This document shows, piece by piece, positions 1 to 8,771 of a DNA stretch of 64,000 bases; positions within the stretch are counted from its first letter, which is position 1, and every line of letters begins with the position of its first letter. The DNA lies in assembly GCA_029945625.1 (NCBI GenBank), contig JAQSCW010000002.1, forward strand, positions 291,472 through 355,471, read 5' to 3'. Source of the stretch: a bacterium. Lineage in GTDB: Bacteria; Bacteroidota; Bacteroidia; B-17B0; Aurantibacillaceae. The notes under the pieces were generated by a model. The model was not told where the DNA came from and did no database searches. It saw only the letters and a list, made by a program, of their open reading frames with translations. Made by a program: the position numbers and the translations under genes.

Positions 1-2
1 CC

Positions 3-566
3 ACTTTCAGTAAATACCCCATCATAAATCAGGGAAAAATCCTTTTTAATACCCGCTCCAATAATATTTGTATTTTTTCTGATATTGTTATAAAGAATGA
101 TACCATCAGGGTATATAATGTTCATTTGCAATCGGTGAGTTTCAGCAAGCGCGACAATAAATTTCTGGAAGACGTAATATCTGAAAAAGATGCCGCCAAT
201 GAAATGGAAAACAGCAAAAGTATTTTGCGTCGTTTAAAGCTGGCCTTTGTAAAACGCACCCAGCAAGTTGAGATGATTGTGGCGCACTTGCAAACCTGCC
301 CCTACAAAATAATTATGTGCGGCGATTTTAATGAAACAGCCGCTTCCTATTCCTACCAAAAATTAGCACGTAATCTTGAAGATGCTTTTATTGAAAAAGG
401 AATGGGATTTGGCCGAACCTATGCCGGCAAATGGCCAAAATTCAGGATCGATTACATCTTACATGACAAGACCTTACACTGCAGCGATTATCGCAGAAAT
501 GAGGAAACATACACCGACCACTACCCTATTACCGCTTATTTTGACAATATTAATTGGTCAAAATAA
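3..566 (+). CDS. Endonuclease/exonuclease/phosphatase (EEP) family protein, C-terminal part
   Basis: The frame is open from base 3 and the N-terminus lies outside the window; about 187 residues are visible. The translation from base 3 begins with EEP-typical strand residues (RVYNVHLQS near base 112). Later come the metal/catalytic motif CGDFNE (about base 318-335), RIDYIL (about 444-461) and the terminal DHYPI (about 516-530), which carries the catalytic Asp-His of this fold. The family hydrolyses phosphodiester or phosphomonoester bonds with Mg2+; the substrate cannot be told from this part. A TTG at 126 could be read as a start, but the conserved residues before it show that it is internal. 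Confidence 0.85.
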   Translation, partial: TFSKYPIINQGKILFNTRSNNICIFSDIVIKNDTIRVYNVHLQSVSFSKRDNKFLEDVISEKDAANEMENSKSILRRLKLAFVKRTQQVEMIVAHLQTCPYKIIMCGDFNETAASYSYQKLARNLEDAFIEKGMGFGRTYAGKWPKFRIDYILHDKTLHCSDYRRNEETYTDHYPITAYFDNINWSK

Positions 567-668
567 ATGATGAAAATCGCTACTATTAGTTTGCTTGTTG
601 GCGCACCGGCTGTTAGGAACCTTGTTTTTTATTGAACATTTTTAACATTTAGCCCTTGAATTAAGCCT

Positions 669-676
669 TATATTTG
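669..676 (+). promoter_or_regulatory. Bacteroidota -7 box of the Cys/Lys-rich mini-protein
   Basis: TATATTTG matches the Bacteroidota -7 consensus TAnnTTTG exactly and lies 28 bases before the ATG at 705, predicting a leader of roughly 22 bases. No well-spaced TTG is seen upstream, so only the -7 element is supported. Confidence 0.5.
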
Positions 677-704
677 TATATAACCAATCAAAAAAAATTA
701 GAAA

Positions 705-947
705 ATGAAAAAATTGATTTTAATGGCTGCCTTCACTGGTCTATTGGTAAGTAGTGTTGCTGCAGGAACATACGGTGACGATAAAGGTAAAAAAAGCAAA
801 AAAGAATGCTGCGCTGCAAAGTCTGAAAAAGCTTGCGCCGGCGAGAAAAAGGAAGCTTGTGCTAAAGGAGAGAAGTCTTGCTGCAAAAGCAAAACAGCCT
901 CAACTACTCCGGCCGGGTCTACTGAAACTCCGGCTGAAAAAAAATAA
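705..947 (+). CDS. Exported Lys/Cys-rich mini-protein
   Basis: This 80-residue protein has a clear signal peptide (MKK, a hydrophobic stretch 4-18, then a small-residue cleavage region near 19-21). The mature part is very basic and carries six cysteines at 35, 36, 44, 52, 59 and 60, i.e. CC-x7-C-x7-C-x6-CC, followed by a Thr/Pro/Ala tail. The family is not recognised. The spacing would suit metal binding or a disulfide-rich peptide, but this is inference. It has its own -7 box and a strong terminator, so it is probably a single-gene transcription unit. An overlapping frame (754-1053) is a shadow: the signal peptide and promoter support this frame. Confidence 0.8.
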   Translation: MKKLILMAAFTGLLVSSVAAGTYGDDKGKKSKKECCAAKSEKACAGEKKEACAKGEKSCCKSKTASTTPAGSTETPAEKK

Positions 948-966
948 TAATTTTTTGAAAACCATT

Positions 967-999
967 AAAAGCGTTCTACTTTGTAGAGGGCTTTTTTGT
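967..999 (+). terminator. Rho-independent terminator after the Cys/Lys-rich mini-protein
   Basis: Arms 967-979 and 983-995 pair at 12 of 13 positions (one G-U, one mismatch) around a 3-base loop, and the 3' side runs into a T tract. It starts 19 bases after the stop codon. Confidence 0.85.
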
Positions 1000-1051
1000 T
1001 TTCAAGTCATTGTGAGAGAGTTCAGATTAGAAAAATTAGTGGCCACGTATT

Positions 1052-1081
1052 AAAAACAAAAAACCATCAATTTCTTGATGG
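1052..1081 (-). terminator. Terminator for the minus-strand membrane mini-protein
   Basis: A perfect 7-bp stem (1064-1070 with 1075-1081, four-base loop) is followed on the minus strand by TTTTTTGTTTTT. It lies 28 bases beyond the stop of the gene at 1109-1375. Confidence 0.75.
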
Positions 1082-1108
1082 CTTTAAAAAAATTTTGAAG
1101 ATCTAAAA

Positions 1109-1375
1109 TTAGTGATGTTCTCCGGTGGGTGCTGCAATTGGTTCTTCGGTGGGCCCGCTCACCGCCGCATCAGAAGCACCTGCTTCAGGTACAGTAGCGG
1201 ACGTGGCATGGTCGCCTGTCATAGTATGAGAAGCCGCATGATGCGGTTTTGGATCACATAAACTTAAAAATAACAGTGTAATTAATAAAACTACCGCCGC
1301 CAAAATGAATGGAACGGTGAATGAAATTGGTTTTTGTTCGTTAACATGGTAATCGTCCTGAGTATGTCCTGCCAT
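1109..1375 (-). CDS. Small single-pass membrane protein with His-rich tail
   Basis: This 88-residue protein has a hydrophilic N-terminus of about 18 residues, one transmembrane helix (about 21-40), then a low-complexity tail rich in His, Ala, Thr and Pro (CDPKPHHAASH just after the helix, GEHH at the end). No signal peptide is seen; the short acidic/His N-terminus is probably cytoplasmic and the tail outside. The family is not recognised. The histidines and the Cys at position 40 suggest metal contact, which is inference only. It is convergent with the Cys-rich mini-protein, each gene ending in its own terminator. Confidence 0.65.
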   Translation of the reverse strand: MAGHTQDDYHVNEQKPISFTVPFILAAVVLLITLLFLSLCDPKPHHAASHTMTGDHATSATVPEAGASDAAVSGPTEEPIAAPTGEHH

Positions 1376-1503
1376 AAATTTTATTTTTTGATGTTGCTAA
1401 AATAAGAGAATAATTAGTTTTAAAAAAATATTTATTAAAAATGTAGGAGACAGCTTGTTGATACTCTGTTCAACCTATCCCTTTACTTTCCTGCCGGAGT
1501 ACC

Positions 1504-2628
1504 CTATTCCATTTTAATAAACTTGCAGTAACTTTCTTTCTCGTTCATTGTCAATCGTAATACATACAATCCTGTTTCAAGCCCCGACACATCAACAGAA
1601 CTAAGACTACCAAACACTTCCGGTTTTACTGACTGAATCAATTTTCCATTCACGTCGTAAATAGTGAGATTGCAATTGCCGGAAAAGTCCTGATCAAACC
1701 ATAATTTATCTTTTACCGGATTGGGGTATAAATTCAAGGCACTGATATCTTCAATCGCGGAGATTCCTGTGGTGTTTACAGTATTTGTGGAGGCAGGCTT
1801 GAAGCCGCGGTACCTTGCCTGAGTAATTGTATAATTGTTTCCAACCAAATTACCCGTCACTTCAAAATAGGGGATTTTGCTTGTTAGGGTCATCCACTGG
1901 TAACTCCGCACATTGTTCTGGATGCCAATTTTAATGGGTGGTAATGCAGGTAAGGGCGGAATAGCGGGCAGTGTTAAGGTAATCGTGTCTTTTGAATATT
2001 GTGTGGTGATTAACCTCAAACAATTATCGGTGCCGTAGGGCGTTTTTACTGTACCCCAGCCATCTACCTTGGTAGTTCTATACCCTTGCTTGGCATATTT
2101 AATGGGCAATACGCCCGCCGTAGTGGTAGAGAATTTAAACGTCGTGCTATCATACTTCGGAAAAGTCATAGGAAAGTTGTACAATTCATCCTTGTCAGAA
2201 TAGTAACTTGGAACCGGAATTCCACTGATACTCATTCCCATACCATCGGCAATAAAAGCATTGGGAGAAGCTTGTTTCTTATAGAAATTATACACCTTAG
2301 TAATGGTAATGGTTCCAGTACCGCCTACTAAGGTGTCCGCTATTTTTTCACCATATTCATTGGCCGACAGAAAGAACAAAAAGTAGGGAGTTTGAGAAGC
2401 CGCTACAAAATCTCTTCGTCCTGCGGTAGTGGAGTTGGCAGTGCTAAAATCCCAGCTAAAATTAGTACCCGTTTGGGTATAATTTCCGATGGAAGCGGTT
2501 TGCACATTGGTATACCGTAAGGTGTCGCCAGCCCCTGGCATATTGCTGTTGCCGAGGGTGATTGGACTTTGGGCAATAAACACCGCACTCAGGGCGTTTA
2601 AAAGAAAAATGAGGTGATTTCTATTCAT
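1504..2628 (-). CDS. T9SS-secreted protein with C-terminal sorting domain
   Basis: This 374-residue protein has an N-terminal signal peptide (about 1-20, ending near AQS) and a typical Por-secretion tail from about residue 298: LNLYPNPVKDKLWF, then IYDVNGKLI and the closing GLYVLRL segment ending in FIKME. The central 270 residues are Thr/Tyr-rich and beta-like with no motif I recognise. Such proteins cross the outer membrane by T9SS and are released or anchored at the surface after tail removal. It is divergent from the BamA-like gene, with 84 bases between the starts. Confidence 0.8.
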   Translation of the reverse strand: MNRNHLIFLLNALSAVFIAQSPITLGNSNMPGAGDTLRYTNVQTASIGNYTQTGTNFSWDFSTANSTTAGRRDFVAASQTPYFLFFLSANEYGEKIADTLVGGTGTITITKVYNFYKKQASPNAFIADGMGMSISGIPVPSYYSDKDELYNFPMTFPKYDSTTFKFSTTTAGVLPIKYAKQGYRTTKVDGWGTVKTPYGTDNCLRLITTQYSKDTITLTLPAIPPLPALPPIKIGIQNNVRSYQWMTLTSKIPYFEVTGNLVGNNYTITQARYRGFKPASTNTVNTTGISAIEDISALNLYPNPVKDKLWFDQDFSGNCNLTIYDVNGKLIQSVKPEVFGSLSSVDVSGLETGLYVLRLTMNEKESYCKFIKME

Positions 2629-2712
2629 GGGAGCTTCTTTTTATTTATTAACTGTGAATTATTTTCTTCTTTGTTATTTCAATTAACTTAGAGCGTTCAA
2701 AAACTGCTCAAG

Positions 2713-4467
2713 GTGTTGCCCCCACTGAAAACCTGCACTACATATTTCTTCAAAGTACTTTGCATGTTCAGCGCCTTGCAATTTACGGCCCAAACAATTT
2801 CCCTAAAAGTAATTCCAAAGGAACCCAAGGGCATTGTTTCGGAACTCAATTATAAGAAAAAATTCTCTAATAAGAAAGAGGCGTATAAGGAAATTGAGAA
2901 CATCCTCATGAGCCTCCAATACAGGGGATATCTGCTGGCCACAACGGATACCATCCTGAGAGATAGCTTAACCGTTACGGCCATAGTGGCAGAAGGTGAT
3001 TTATACCTTACCGCTACCCTTAAACTGGGTAACCTCAATCCCAATCTGGCTTCCAAACTAGGAATCAGTGAAAAACTCTATTTCAACAAACCTTTCAAAT
3101 TTAAAGAAGTGGCGGAGAGTTTGGAGAAAATTATTATTTATTATGAAAACACCGGGTACCCCTTTGCATCCATTAAACTCGATAGTGTTGTAACTGAACC
3201 CGGTAAATTATCGGCGGTTTTAAATGTGCAAAAAAATAAATTCTTTGTGATTGACTCTATAAAGGTAATCGGCAGCGCGAAATTGAATCAGGGTTTCATT
3301 AATCGGTACCTGGGAGTTAAGGAAGGAATGGCCTACAACGAAAGTGCGTTTTCTGCCATTTCACAAAAAATAAGGCAACTGCCATTTGTTTCCGAAAAAC
3401 AAGTTCAACGCGTGCAGCTCACCGAACGAACAAATAAACTGCTGCTGTTTCTCGACAAAAAAGACGCCTCACAATTTGACGGAATCATTGGTTTTTTGCC
3501 CGATGCCGATACCAAAAAAACAATAATTACCGGTGATCTTAAACTAAAGGTAGTAAACGGAGTATTCAGAAATGGGGAAACATTTGATCTGGAATGGCGA
3601 CGCTTGCGTTCACAAACGCAGGACTTTAACGGTAGGCTAATTTATCCCTTTCTGTTTGGTACTCCGCTGGGTGCCGATTATTCACTGAAGATCTACCGTA
3701 AAGACACCACTTTTATCGACATTAACAACAATATTGGATTACATTATTATTTCAGCGGACTCAATAATTTTAAGGTGTTTTACAAGCAGCGGAACTCGAA
3801 TTTAATTTCCACAAGTGGTTTAGATGTTATCACCACATTGCCCGATTATGCCGACATTAGTTTACAAGCCTATGGCATGGGTATATTTTTTGAAAAACTC
3901 GACTACCGATTTAATCCGCATAAGGGAACTGCCTTGACGCTGAATGCCCAAACGGGTGACCGAACGATTAAGAAAAATCCCGCTGTGAACCCCACTGCTT
4001 ATGAAAACATTGACCTTCGTACCACTCAATATCAGTTTGAAGGATCTGCGGCGGCCTATATCCGCTTGTATCAAAACCATGTACTTAAGTTAGGACTGCA
4101 AGCTGCTTCTGTTTTTGCCGATGCCACAATTTACAGAAACGAACTCTTTCGTATTGGGGGACTCAAAACGCTCAGGGGCTTTGACGAAGAAAGTATTTAT
4201 GCCAGTACCTATGTGATTCCCACAATAGAATACCGGTTTCTTTTTGCTCAAAACTCTAACCTTTTGCTGTTTGCCGAAGGAGCTTGGTATGAAAATAACA
4301 GCAACGGCAGCTATATCAGCGATACTCCTGTAAGTATTGGCGCCGGGATGAATTTTGAAACCAAGGCAGGAATCTTAAGTTTGAATTACGGTCTGGGAAA
4401 CCAATTCGGCAATGGCTTTGATTTGCGGAATGGCAAGATCCATTTCGGCTTAACGGCCTTGTTCTAA
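2713..4467 (+). CDS. BamA/TamA-like outer membrane protein (POTRA plus beta-barrel)
   Basis: This 584-residue protein has a signal peptide (to about residue 27), POTRA-like repeats (the clearest at about 170-245, with FVIDSIKVIGSAKLN followed by a glycine turn), and a C-terminal barrel of the surface-antigen (D15) type from about 260. The barrel contains the diagnostic RIGGLKTLRGFDEES segment near residue 475-490 and ends in Phe. Related proteins insert or export outer-membrane proteins. The start is GTG: the next in-frame ATG (2764) would remove most of the signal peptide. It is shorter than BamA (about 800 residues, five POTRAs), so an accessory Omp85 protein is more likely than BamA itself. 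Confidence 0.8.
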   Translation: MLPPLKTCTTYFFKVLCMFSALQFTAQTISLKVIPKEPKGIVSELNYKKKFSNKKEAYKEIENILMSLQYRGYLLATTDTILRDSLTVTAIVAEGDLYLTATLKLGNLNPNLASKLGISEKLYFNKPFKFKEVAESLEKIIIYYENTGYPFASIKLDSVVTEPGKLSAVLNVQKNKFFVIDSIKVIGSAKLNQGFINRYLGVKEGMAYNESAFSAISQKIRQLPFVSEKQVQRVQLTERTNKLLLFLDKKDASQFDGIIGFLPDADTKKTIITGDLKLKVVNGVFRNGETFDLEWRRLRSQTQDFNGRLIYPFLFGTPLGADYSLKIYRKDTTFIDINNNIGLHYYFSGLNNFKVFYKQRNSNLISTSGLDVITTLPDYADISLQAYGMGIFFEKLDYRFNPHKGTALTLNAQTGDRTIKKNPAVNPTAYENIDLRTTQYQFEGSAAAYIRLYQNHVLKLGLQAASVFADATIYRNELFRIGGLKTLRGFDEESIYASTYVIPTIEYRFLFAQNSNLLLFAEGAWYENNSNGSYISDTPVSIGAGMNFETKAGILSLNYGLGNQFGNGFDLRNGKIHFGLTALF

Positions 4468-4602
4468 ATAAATTGTTCAACAGCTAAACATGCGGTGGCA
4501 ATACTTCAAGCATTCGTGGCGTTGATTCACGGAAATTTGAGAAAGAAACTCAACGTTGCGGCGATATGAAACGGTAATTCTTCGTCATGCCTACGTACTG
4601 CA

Positions 4603-4631
4603 TTGCAGTGGGTGAAAATAGATTATATTTG
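4603..4631 (+). promoter_or_regulatory. Bacteroidota promoter (TTG-N18-TATATTTG)
   Basis: TTG at 4603-4605 is followed after 18 bases by TATATTTG at 4624-4631, an exact match to the housekeeping consensus. The ATG of the first choice-of-anchor-B gene is 18 bases further on, so the leader is about 12 bases. This promoter probably drives 4649-8696. Confidence 0.7.
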
Positions 4632-4648
4632 TAGCAAACCTTAGCAAC

Positions 4649-6073
4649 ATGAGAACTTTTTTAGCTGCACTATTACTCATCGTGGGTCTGTTGGCCAATG
4701 CTCAACCGTATCAAAAACAGAATATCAATTTACTGGGCCTCATTGCCCCTAATAAAGACACCATCAAATCGCCGGTAGGGAATAAATACTCGGGCTGTTG
4801 GGGGTGGTATCAGGCTTCCAAAAACAAAGAGTATGCTATTTCGGGTGCCAGTAACGGAACTTATTTTATTGACGTAACAGCGCCCACGTCGCCCAGCGTA
4901 AGTGCATTCGTGCCCGGCAAACGGGGCTGCACCTGGAGGGAAATGAAGACTTATCAGAACTACTGTTACATTGTGAGCGATGATGGCTCACCCAATAAAT
5001 TTACGATAGTGGATATGAAATACTTGCCCGACAGTGTACACGTGGTGCATAATGGAACGAGCTATTTCGAACGCGGTCATACCATCTGGATTGATAACAG
5101 CAAAATGTATGTAGGCGCCACCACCTATACAAGCGGTTCATCCGCCATGACGGTATGGAGTCTCGCCACTCCCACCGCTCCTTATTTGTTGCGCCGTGTT
5201 GAACAAGATATCGCACCACCCGTATTCTCTTATGTGCACGATATGTTTGCACGAAATGATACGGTGTATGCCTCTACCGGGTGGCAGGGTTTACACATCT
5301 TAAAATTTAACAATTCCGATACTTCTTTTTCAGAACTAGGTTCTTATGTTGGATATCCTAACTCAGGTTATAATCATTCCAGCTCACTCACGCAGAATGG
5401 CAAATACCTTTTGTTTTGTGACGAAGTGCCAGCCGAACTTCCCATGAATTTGGTAAACGTTCAGAACCCCGGCAATTTTCAACCCGTTAATTCATTTCGT
5501 CCGGCAAGTCGCACCACCTCTCATAACCCATTAATTATCGGCAATAAATGGGCGGTAGTAAGTTGTTATCAGGATGGATTGTGGATCTTCGATATTTCGA
5601 ATCCTCCTCTGGTGACTCAGTTGGGCTTTTTTGACACATATCCCCAAGGTGGCGCCAATATTGGATCCTATCCCGACAATACCTATAGTGGAAATTGGGG
5701 AGCCTACCCCTATCTGCCAAGCGGCATTATTATTGCTAACGATATGCAAAATGGTTTGTTTGTACTCGACCCAAGTGCCGCCTATAGCAATACGCTCACT
5801 AATCCGGTAGGATTATTAAATTACGCGGAAAAAAGTCCTGCTTTGAACTTATTTCCAAATCCTGCCGCAAATATCATTTCTCTGGATTATTCGGGCACGC
5901 AACACTCCATTATAGAAATCAAAAGCGTTTACGGGCAACTAATTTACAGAAATGAATTTGAAGGTCATGTGATCGAGAAGGTGGACGTGCGGAACTTTCA
6001 GAACGGAACCTATTTAGTTACTGTTTCGGAGAATGGGCAACACACCATCGGAAAGCTGATCATACTTCACTAA
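4649..6073 (+). CDS. Choice-of-anchor B family protein with T9SS tail (copy 1)
   Basis: This 474-residue protein has a signal peptide (to about 18), a body with the choice-of-anchor-B pattern (YSGCWGWYQASKNKEYAI, CTWREMKTY, VHDMF, DGLWIFDIS, FDTYPQGG) and a C-terminal sorting domain (LNLFPNPAANIISLDYSG, then GTYLVTV). The body probably forms a beta-propeller of LVIVD-like repeats; its ligand is unknown. The tail points to T9SS export. It is the first gene of a run with a paralogous copy 10 bases downstream. Confidence 0.85.
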   Translation: MRTFLAALLLIVGLLANAQPYQKQNINLLGLIAPNKDTIKSPVGNKYSGCWGWYQASKNKEYAISGASNGTYFIDVTAPTSPSVSAFVPGKRGCTWREMKTYQNYCYIVSDDGSPNKFTIVDMKYLPDSVHVVHNGTSYFERGHTIWIDNSKMYVGATTYTSGSSAMTVWSLATPTAPYLLRRVEQDIAPPVFSYVHDMFARNDTVYASTGWQGLHILKFNNSDTSFSELGSYVGYPNSGYNHSSSLTQNGKYLLFCDEVPAELPMNLVNVQNPGNFQPVNSFRPASRTTSHNPLIIGNKWAVVSCYQDGLWIFDISNPPLVTQLGFFDTYPQGGANIGSYPDNTYSGNWGAYPYLPSGIIIANDMQNGLFVLDPSAAYSNTLTNPVGLLNYAEKSPALNLFPNPAANIISLDYSGTQHSIIEIKSVYGQLIYRNEFEGHVIEKVDVRNFQNGTYLVTVSENGQHTIGKLIILH

Positions 6074-6083
6074 GCATCGGGCT

Positions 6084-7520
6084 ATGCAACGACTACTTCT
6101 ACTTTCAGCTAGTTTGATACTCCTTTGTTCAGCAATGAAAGGGCAGGTATACCCTGCTTCCAATTTTACGTTGATAGGACATATTGATCCCGAAACAGGA
6201 GTAAACGCTGATGGGGATAAGTACTCTGCTTGTTGGGGTTGGTTTCAATCTTCCAAAAATAAAGAATATGCCATCGCCTGTTCCCAGTCGGGCACGTATT
6301 GGGTGGATGTGAGCAATCCTTCAACTCCCACTGTATGCGCCTACAAAGCGGCCGTTCACGCCTCTGCTACGTGGAGAGAAGCAAAAACCTATTTACATTA
6401 CTGTTATGTGATTAGCGACGACGCCGGTACAAATTCCTTTCAGATCTTTGATATGCAGTATTTGCCCGACAGTGTGCATAAAGTACTCGATAATAAAAGT
6501 CTGTTTTCAAGAGGACATACGTTATGGGTAGATGGCGACAAATTATATGTTGCCTCTGTTACCTACAGCAACAGCTCGTACAGCAGCATGAATGTGTATA
6601 GTCTCACCAATCCCGAAAATCCGGTGTTGCTGCGGAGTTTGTCGCAAGATTACCCCTTTATTAATCGTGTGCATGATATGTTTGTAAGGCGCGATACCAT
6701 TTTTGCTTCTTGCGAATACCAAGGTCTATTTGTTTTTCGTCTCAGTTCTACCTACACGTTCACGCAATTGGGCTCCTTAGCGAGTTATACCGCTTCGGGA
6801 TATAATCATAGCAGTGCACTCAGTACCAATGGCAAAACGTTGGTGTTTACCGATGAAGTGCCCAACGGTTTACCCATCAAAGTAGCGAATGTGACTAACC
6901 TTTCCAATATTCAAGTCCTTAGCACCATCAATCAGTATCCTCAAACCACTCCTCACAATCCGTTTATTGTAAATGATCAATATTGTTTTATGAGTTCGTA
7001 TCAGGACGGCTTGCAACTATTTGATATCTCAACACCTTCAGTGCCTCTGTTGGCCGGCTATTTCGATACCTACCCGCAGGGCGGCGGTAACAACAATTCC
7101 TGGGCCGATGCCTATAACGGCCAATGGGGTGCATATCCGTTCTTTCCGAGTAAAAATATTTTCGCACTTGATCAATTGAACGGGATTTTTATGCTGAGAA
7201 CCTCGCTCTATGGAGGAGCGATTACAAGTTTGCAGCATGAAGACGGAGGTAATAACTTTGATTGGAGCATTTTTCCTAATCCCTCAACCGGAAGTCTGTT
7301 GTTTCATCTACCAGCGGCTGATACAGATCTAATTTCAAAACTTGTTATAAGTGATGTACAGGGTAATTTAGTGTTAGAATACCACAAAGACGATATGATA
7401 AAAGAGAGTGTTAGTTACCGACGAATTTATTTACCGCCTTTGGCTCAGGGAGTATATTTTTTACAAGTATATTCGTGGGACAAATTGTTGGGAACAAAAA
7501 AACTCATTATCTCAAACTGA
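6084..7520 (+). CDS. Choice-of-anchor B family protein with T9SS tail (copy 2)
   Basis: This 478-residue protein is collinear with copy 1 over its whole length and keeps the same landmarks (YSACWGWFQSSKNKEYAI, ATWREAKTY, YCYVISDD, VHDMFVRRDT, QDGLQLFDIS, FDTYPQGGG). The C-terminal sorting domain reads FPNPSTGSLLFH and ends GTKKLIISN. It starts with a signal peptide. Only 10 bases separate it from copy 1 and 3 from the dehydrogenase, so the three are almost certainly co-transcribed. The pair looks like an old tandem duplication: the protein motifs are conserved but the DNA has diverged. Confidence 0.85.
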   Translation: MQRLLLLSASLILLCSAMKGQVYPASNFTLIGHIDPETGVNADGDKYSACWGWFQSSKNKEYAIACSQSGTYWVDVSNPSTPTVCAYKAAVHASATWREAKTYLHYCYVISDDAGTNSFQIFDMQYLPDSVHKVLDNKSLFSRGHTLWVDGDKLYVASVTYSNSSYSSMNVYSLTNPENPVLLRSLSQDYPFINRVHDMFVRRDTIFASCEYQGLFVFRLSSTYTFTQLGSLASYTASGYNHSSALSTNGKTLVFTDEVPNGLPIKVANVTNLSNIQVLSTINQYPQTTPHNPFIVNDQYCFMSSYQDGLQLFDISTPSVPLLAGYFDTYPQGGGNNNSWADAYNGQWGAYPFFPSKNIFALDQLNGIFMLRTSLYGGAITSLQHEDGGNNFDWSIFPNPSTGSLLFHLPAADTDLISKLVISDVQGNLVLEYHKDDMIKESVSYRRIYLPPLAQGVYFLQVYSWDKLLGTKKLIISN

Positions 7521-7523
7521 TTT

Positions 7524-8696
7524 ATGGTAACACAACATTCTGTCATCGGGGTTATAGGTTCAGGCGCCATGGGTTCAGGAATAGCCCAGGTAGCGGCAAG
7601 AGCGAATCACAAGGTAATTGTTTACGACAGTAACGAAGAAGCCTTAAAAAGATCTGAATCACAGTTAAAAGCCACCTTGCTAAAACTGGTAGAAAAACAG
7701 AAGATTACCGTTTCGGAACAAAATTCTATTGTAACTAACATTCAGTTTTCAAAAAGTCTTGCCAGTTTTTCGGAATGCGAATTGATCATTGAAGCCATTG
7801 TGGAGAACCTCGAGGTAAAACAAAAATTGTTCGGCGAACTGGAAAACATATGCAGTTCTACTTGCCTCCTCGCCTCCAACACTTCTTCCTTATCCATTAC
7901 TTCCATTGCCGCGGTATGCAAATTTCCTGCAAGAGTTCTTGGCATCCATTTTTTTAATCCAGCCACTCTCATGCCGCTCGTAGAAATTATTCCCGGAATC
8001 GCTACCGATCCTGCTCATGCGCCTGCGTGCAAAACGCTGATCGATTCCTGGGGGAAAGTAACGGTGGTTGCAAAAGATACGCCCGGTTTTATTGTGAACC
8101 GTGTGGCGCGTCCTTTTTACAGCGAAGCCCTGCGAATCTATGAAGAAGGAATTGCCGATATTGCTACAATTGATTGGGCCATGAAAGAGATCGGCGGCTT
8201 TAAGATGGGTCCATTTGAATTGATGGACATGATTGGGCACGATGTGAATTATGTGGTGACCGAAACGGTTTGGAAGCAGTTTTATTATGATCCCAAATTT
8301 AAACCTGCTCTCAGTCAGAAACGCCTGCTTGAAGCCGGTTTTTTGGGCAAAAAAAGTGGGCAGGGATTTTACTCTTATGCAGAGGGCGCGAAACTGCCTG
8401 AAGCAACCAAAGACCCTCATCTCGGCAATACTATTTTTACGCGGATTTTGGTGATGCTGATCAACGAAGCGGCTGACTCCCTGTATTTAGGAGTAGCGTC
8501 GGCCGCAGACATTGATCTGGCCATGACCAAAGGCGTAAATTATCCCAAAGGTTTGCTCCAATGGGCCGACGACTTTGGTATTTCTCATGTGATAAGAGAA
8601 TTAACCGCGCTTAACGATTTTTACGCGGAGGACCGTTACAGAATCAGTCCGCTTTTGAAACAGAAATTCATCAATAATGCCCATTTTACCAGATGA
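7524..8696 (+). CDS. 3-hydroxyacyl-CoA dehydrogenase
   Basis: This 390-residue enzyme has an NAD-binding Rossmann motif GSGAMG at 12-17, the catalytic region HFFNPATLMPLVEI with His near 141, and C-terminal helical domains in tandem (about 185-285 and 300-385). The family oxidises (S)-3-hydroxyacyl-CoA to 3-ketoacyl-CoA with NAD+ in beta-oxidation, butyrate or phenylacetate metabolism. There is no enoyl-CoA hydratase domain, so it is the stand-alone type. It follows the choice-of-anchor-B gene by 3 bases; no other fatty-acid gene is adjacent, and the pairing has no obvious metabolic logic. Confidence 0.9.
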   Translation: MVTQHSVIGVIGSGAMGSGIAQVAARANHKVIVYDSNEEALKRSESQLKATLLKLVEKQKITVSEQNSIVTNIQFSKSLASFSECELIIEAIVENLEVKQKLFGELENICSSTCLLASNTSSLSITSIAAVCKFPARVLGIHFFNPATLMPLVEIIPGIATDPAHAPACKTLIDSWGKVTVVAKDTPGFIVNRVARPFYSEALRIYEEGIADIATIDWAMKEIGGFKMGPFELMDMIGHDVNYVVTETVWKQFYYDPKFKPALSQKRLLEAGFLGKKSGQGFYSYAEGAKLPEATKDPHLGNTIFTRILVMLINEAADSLYLGVASAADIDLAMTKGVNYPKGLLQWADDFGISHVIRELTALNDFYAEDRYRISPLLKQKFINNAHFTR

Positions 8697-8723
8697 AACG
8701 CTGAAATTAGCAGACCAATAATT

Positions 8724-8754
8724 TTTGCAGATCCGGTAGTTTTTCGTATTTTTG
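8724..8754 (+). promoter_or_regulatory. Bacteroidota promoter (TTTG-N19-TATTTTTG)
   Basis: TTTG at 8724-8727 and TATTTTTG at 8747-8754 are 19 bases apart and fit the -33/-7 consensus. The ATG of the downstream lipoprotein lies 18 bases beyond the -7 box. Confidence 0.7.
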
Positions 8755-8771
8755 AATACAACAGAATACAA

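Noticed and set aside
567..635. 22-codon frame immediately after the EEP gene
   Set aside because: Too short, with no promoter of its own and no helix or motif; probably chance.
2764..4467. ATG at 2764 as start of the BamA-like gene
   Set aside because: It would remove most of the hydrophobic signal peptide; the GTG at 2713 keeps it.
7890..8420. 176-codon minus-strand frame within the 3-hydroxyacyl-CoA dehydrogenase gene
   Set aside because: Shadow of a well-conserved enzyme; no start context or domain.
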